Positions 63,216-64,000 of a stretch of 64,000 nucleotides of DNA are shown here, in pieces (within the stretch, counting starts at the first letter, position 1; every line of letters starts with the position of its first letter). The stretch is from Azospirillum lipoferum 4B (lineage in GTDB: Bacteria > Pseudomonadota > Alphaproteobacteria > Azospirillales > Azospirillaceae): positions 1,376,501 through 1,440,500 of the forward strand of contig NC_016622.1 of NCBI RefSeq assembly GCF_000283655.1. Reading direction: 5' to 3'. The notes under the pieces were generated by a model, which did no database searches, was not told where the DNA came from, and saw only the letters and a list, made by a program, of their open reading frames with translations. The translations under genes were made by a program, and so were the position numbers.

Positions 63216-64000
63216 GTGCGTTTCCTCCTGTGTGGCCACGGCACCTCCGAAGTCCTGTGGTCGCTCCATGCTGCACTGATCGACCTTGGCCACGAATCGG
63301 TGCTGGCCCTGCCGGACATCTCGCAGGACATCATCGACCGTCCCATCGATGCCCTGCTCGTACTGAACCTCTTTCAGATTCCGCGCGACACCATCGAGAT
63401 GCTGCTGGCGTATGTCGCAAGCTTCGGCAAGCGGCCCGCAGTGGTCCACATCTGCCTGAACCACCCGGTCGAGGAGATCGGTGCCCGAACGGTGGAGGAG
63501 ATCAGGGAAATCGATCAGTGGATGGATCGGCAGAGTGTCTTCATGTGGTGCATGTGTCCGGCAGCGGCGCAACAGGCGAATCGAATGGGTTTGTCGCGCA
63601 TATTTTACGAGCCGCTCGGCGTGCATCGCTGGATCTACACCGCACGATCGGCGGACGGCACGTCCGATCTCTACAAGCGGTGGATGTCTCTGAACGATAC
63701 AGGGCTGGTCCGCCATCCCTATGCGGCTATGAAGGGTGAGGCCGATGCCGCAGAGGGCGAGGCGCTGGTCCGGAACCGAATCCTCTATCTGGGACAGGGC
63801 TGGCCGGAGCACATTCCGACCGGACCCGAGTTCTCAGACCAGTCAATCTCCGTCGCAACCGCGACTGTTGCCGGTTTCATGATGGAAAGGCCAGAGTTGA
63901 ATCGGATTCAGGCAATGGATCTGTGCGGATTGGCCGAGCGGTCGGCGGATCCAGGCTGGATACTCCGCTTTAACCGCGCCTTCACCATTGCATTTTCGGT
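63216..64000 (+). CDS. Unrecognised protein, 3' end cut by window edge
   Basis: An open frame from GTG 63216 (AAGGAG 8 bases upstream) to the window end, giving at least 261 residues without a stop. It starts RFLLCGHGTSEVLWSLHAAL, reminiscent of an N-terminal Rossmann-type strand-loop-helix, and contains HICLNHPVEEIGARTVEEIR and FYEPLGVHRWIYTARSADG. I do not recognise a family. Position 5 bases after a glycosyltransferase-like gene suggests a shared pathway, possibly surface polysaccharide or protein glycosylation, which is inference. Confidence 0.6.
   Translation, partial: MRFLLCGHGTSEVLWSLHAALIDLGHESVLALPDISQDIIDRPIDALLVLNLFQIPRDTIEMLLAYVASFGKRPAVVHICLNHPVEEIGARTVEEIREIDQWMDRQSVFMWCMCPAAAQQANRMGLSRIFYEPLGVHRWIYTARSADGTSDLYKRWMSLNDTGLVRHPYAAMKGEADAAEGEALVRNRILYLGQGWPEHIPTGPEFSDQSISVATATVAGFMMERPELNRIQAMDLCGLAERSADPGWILRFNRAFTIAFS

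Overview
This is a GC-rich, gene-dense chromosomal window from an alphaproteobacterium. Azospirillum or a close relative in Rhodospirillales fits best. The inference rests on gene content and order: an aa3-type cytochrome oxidase cluster with ctaG, ctaB and surf1; sdhE beside mfd; a CckA-family kinase next to flhB-fliR-fliQ-fliE-flgC-flgB; and the rpoZ-rsh-pdxJ-acpS-lepB-rnc-era string. I see no insertion sequence, prophage, CRISPR array, rRNA or tRNA.

Layout. 1-5986 (minus): respiratory oxidase cluster ctaC, ctaD, ctaB, a small CoxF-like protein, ctaG, ctaE, a DUF983 protein and the start of surf1. 5987-11500: a DUF3422 protein, tldD, then a small accessory pair made of a secreted protein with the sequence landmarks of a TNT/NADase-type toxin and a Tsi6-like immunity protein, followed by a two-ACT-domain protein of GcvR type. 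11502-17032: a guanidinium exporter gene (gdx) under a clear guanidine-II riboswitch, then sdhE, mfd and an unusual HEAT-ACT fusion. 17078-18668: a TetR-controlled membrane-protein operon with a long palindromic operator. 18688-24432: a HIT protein, a GH17-GT2 glucan synthase, a cupin and recA. 24573-32910: cckA and flagellar export and basal-body genes in two divergent groups. 33193-35827: kup and a fasciclin protein. 35895-41697: a four-gene motility-type operon (cheZ, two MotB-like proteins without MotA, and a 1197-residue AMIN/TPR protein). 41975-47403: a 42-residue membrane protein, a patatin, an M10 metalloprotease, an RlmM-like methyltransferase, bfd and a small helical protein. 47480-54295 (minus): the rpoZ-to-era housekeeping string. 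54562-61495: a NYN nuclease-like protein, pdxA-surA-lptG (with lptD absent from its usual place), a GNAT protein and guaA. 61652-64000: two co-directional genes, a glycosyltransferase-like protein and an unrecognised partial gene.

The most interesting region is 9756-10703. A Sec-signal protein carries the R..G..GxFFSP / R / GGxxQ landmarks of ADP-ribosyltransferase-fold NAD glycohydrolase toxins and is followed by a Tsi6-like immunity gene. Next in interest are the MotB-like pair with a giant periplasmic AMIN/TPR protein and CheZ, the HEAT-ACT fusion behind mfd, the textbook guanidine-II riboswitch, and the REP-like GC palindromes at 6472, 11368 and 11449.
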